This document shows positions 5,719-6,138 of a DNA stretch of 6,138 nucleotides, in pieces. The position numbers were made by a program, and so were the translations under genes. The notes under the pieces are model-generated. The model saw only the letters and a program-made list of their open reading frames with translations, was not told the DNA's origin and did not search any database. Source of the DNA: Bryobacteraceae bacterium. GTDB taxonomy: Bacteria > Acidobacteriota > Terriglobia > Bryobacterales > Bryobacteraceae. The first letter of the stretch is position 1. Each line of letters opens with the position of its first letter. The stretch covers positions 1 to 6,138 of the forward strand of contig JASHQT010000262.1 of NCBI GenBank assembly GCA_030039005.1, in the 5' to 3' direction.

Positions 5719-6138
5719 AGAAACTGCTCCAACCGCACGCGCCGTCGTACGAGAAGAAGGGGATGGAACAGATCGCCGCGGCGGCGCACGCGTTCGGGGA
5801 CGTTGTCAATCCGGAAATCCTCCAGTTTGAAGCCATGTTCGATTTCATCCCAGCCCACGGGCGTCGAGACCACGGCGCCAGGTTTGGGACGTACGGAATA
5901 CACGGACGCCAGTGTCCGTCCCCAGGCGTTCTGGTTGTAGTCCACCAGCACGTGTTTGGGCGGCCGCTTGGCCAGGTGGTATTCAGCCGTAATGAGGTTG
6001 GGGAAGCGCACGGCCAAGGCCCGCGCCACTTGCTTGGCGAATCCCCACACTTGATTCTGGACGGGTCCGCGGCGAATCGGAACGTAGATGTGGATTCCGC
6101 GCGATCCGCTGGTTTTCGGGAAACTTGGGATTTTGAGA
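5715..6138 (-). CDS. ligD: LigD-type primase/polymerase domain protein, C-terminal part (runs off right edge)
   Basis: The visible 140 residues are the C-terminal half of an archaeo-eukaryotic-primase-type polymerase, which adds nucleotides to broken DNA ends in bacterial end joining with Ku. The frame is open from the right edge. It contains FPKTSGSRGIHIYVPI (residues 6-21, the conserved SGxxGxH nucleotide-binding motif), HVLVDYNQNAWGRTLASVYS (61-80, Asp66 being the expected third metal-binding aspartate), the VSTPVGWDEIEHG block (90-102), and DFRIDNVPERV (107-117). The chain ends GDLFHPLL...RLEQFL, matching a natural end of the domain, so the polymerase stands alone rather than fused to a ligase. 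The first metal-binding Asp pair is beyond the window. The TGA at 5717-5715 overlaps the GTG of the ligase gene. The symbol describes the domain; single-domain forms are sometimes named otherwise. Confidence 0.85.
   Translation of the reverse strand, partial: LKIPSFPKTSGSRGIHIYVPIRRGPVQNQVWGFAKQVARALAVRFPNLITAEYHLAKRPPKHVLVDYNQNAWGRTLASVYSVRPKPGAVVSTPVGWDEIEHGFKLEDFRIDNVPERVRRRGDLFHPLLLVRRRVRLEQFL

Noticed and set aside
5719..5848. Extension of the ligase adenylation frame upstream to the ATG at 5848
   Set aside because: This stretch is the polymerase coding sequence read in another frame. The family-like N-terminus and ribosome-binding site are at the GTG at 5718.

Overview
The window is GC-rich and every gene I can support reads on the minus strand, so transcription runs from high to low coordinates. 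The gene set suggests an uncultured or little-studied Acidobacteriota bacterium. It holds several paralogues of a secreted family sharing a GHWEG(D/N)TLVVD core, a small DUF6152-type exported protein, and a two-gene LigD-like polymerase/ligase pair. Together these recall Solibacter- or Vicinamibacter-like genomes. This placement rests on remembered family patterns, not on a search.

Right part (about 4695-6138): a non-homologous end-joining repair locus. The 3' end of a LigD-type primase/polymerase gene (5715-6138, cut by the window edge) overlaps by 4 nt (GTGA) the GTG start of an ATP-dependent DNA ligase gene (5718 down to 4695). The ligase has recognisable adenylation motifs and an OB-fold domain. 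As sequenced, its reading frame breaks twice: about 10 codons after the start, and again at the junction between the adenylation and OB-fold domains. It is either a recently decayed gene or carries two indel errors.

Junction (4626-4701): a perfect 16-bp tandem repeat overlaps the ligase stop codon. It lies one base from a TTGACA-17-TAGGAT promoter that reads into the next gene block.

Left part (1-4625): six tightly packed genes form a likely operon. In order they are three secreted paralogues (4625-3822, 3791-2793, 2796-1885), a secreted DUF6152-type protein (1851-1435), a flavin-dependent luciferase-like oxidoreductase (1352-96) and the first 31 codons of an alpha/beta hydrolase (93 to the edge). 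Gaps are 30 nt, -4 nt, 33 nt, 82 nt and 2 nt. The first four products carry Sec-type signal peptides; the last two look cytoplasmic. The layout suggests an envelope-exposed module of unknown function co-expressed with an oxidative/hydrolytic catabolic pair acting on a small organic substrate. The substrate cannot be read from the sequence. A hairpin abutting the oxidoreductase start codon could set its translation apart from the secreted genes.

No tRNA, rRNA, CRISPR array or insertion sequence was seen. No gene-free stretch exceeds 100 bases.
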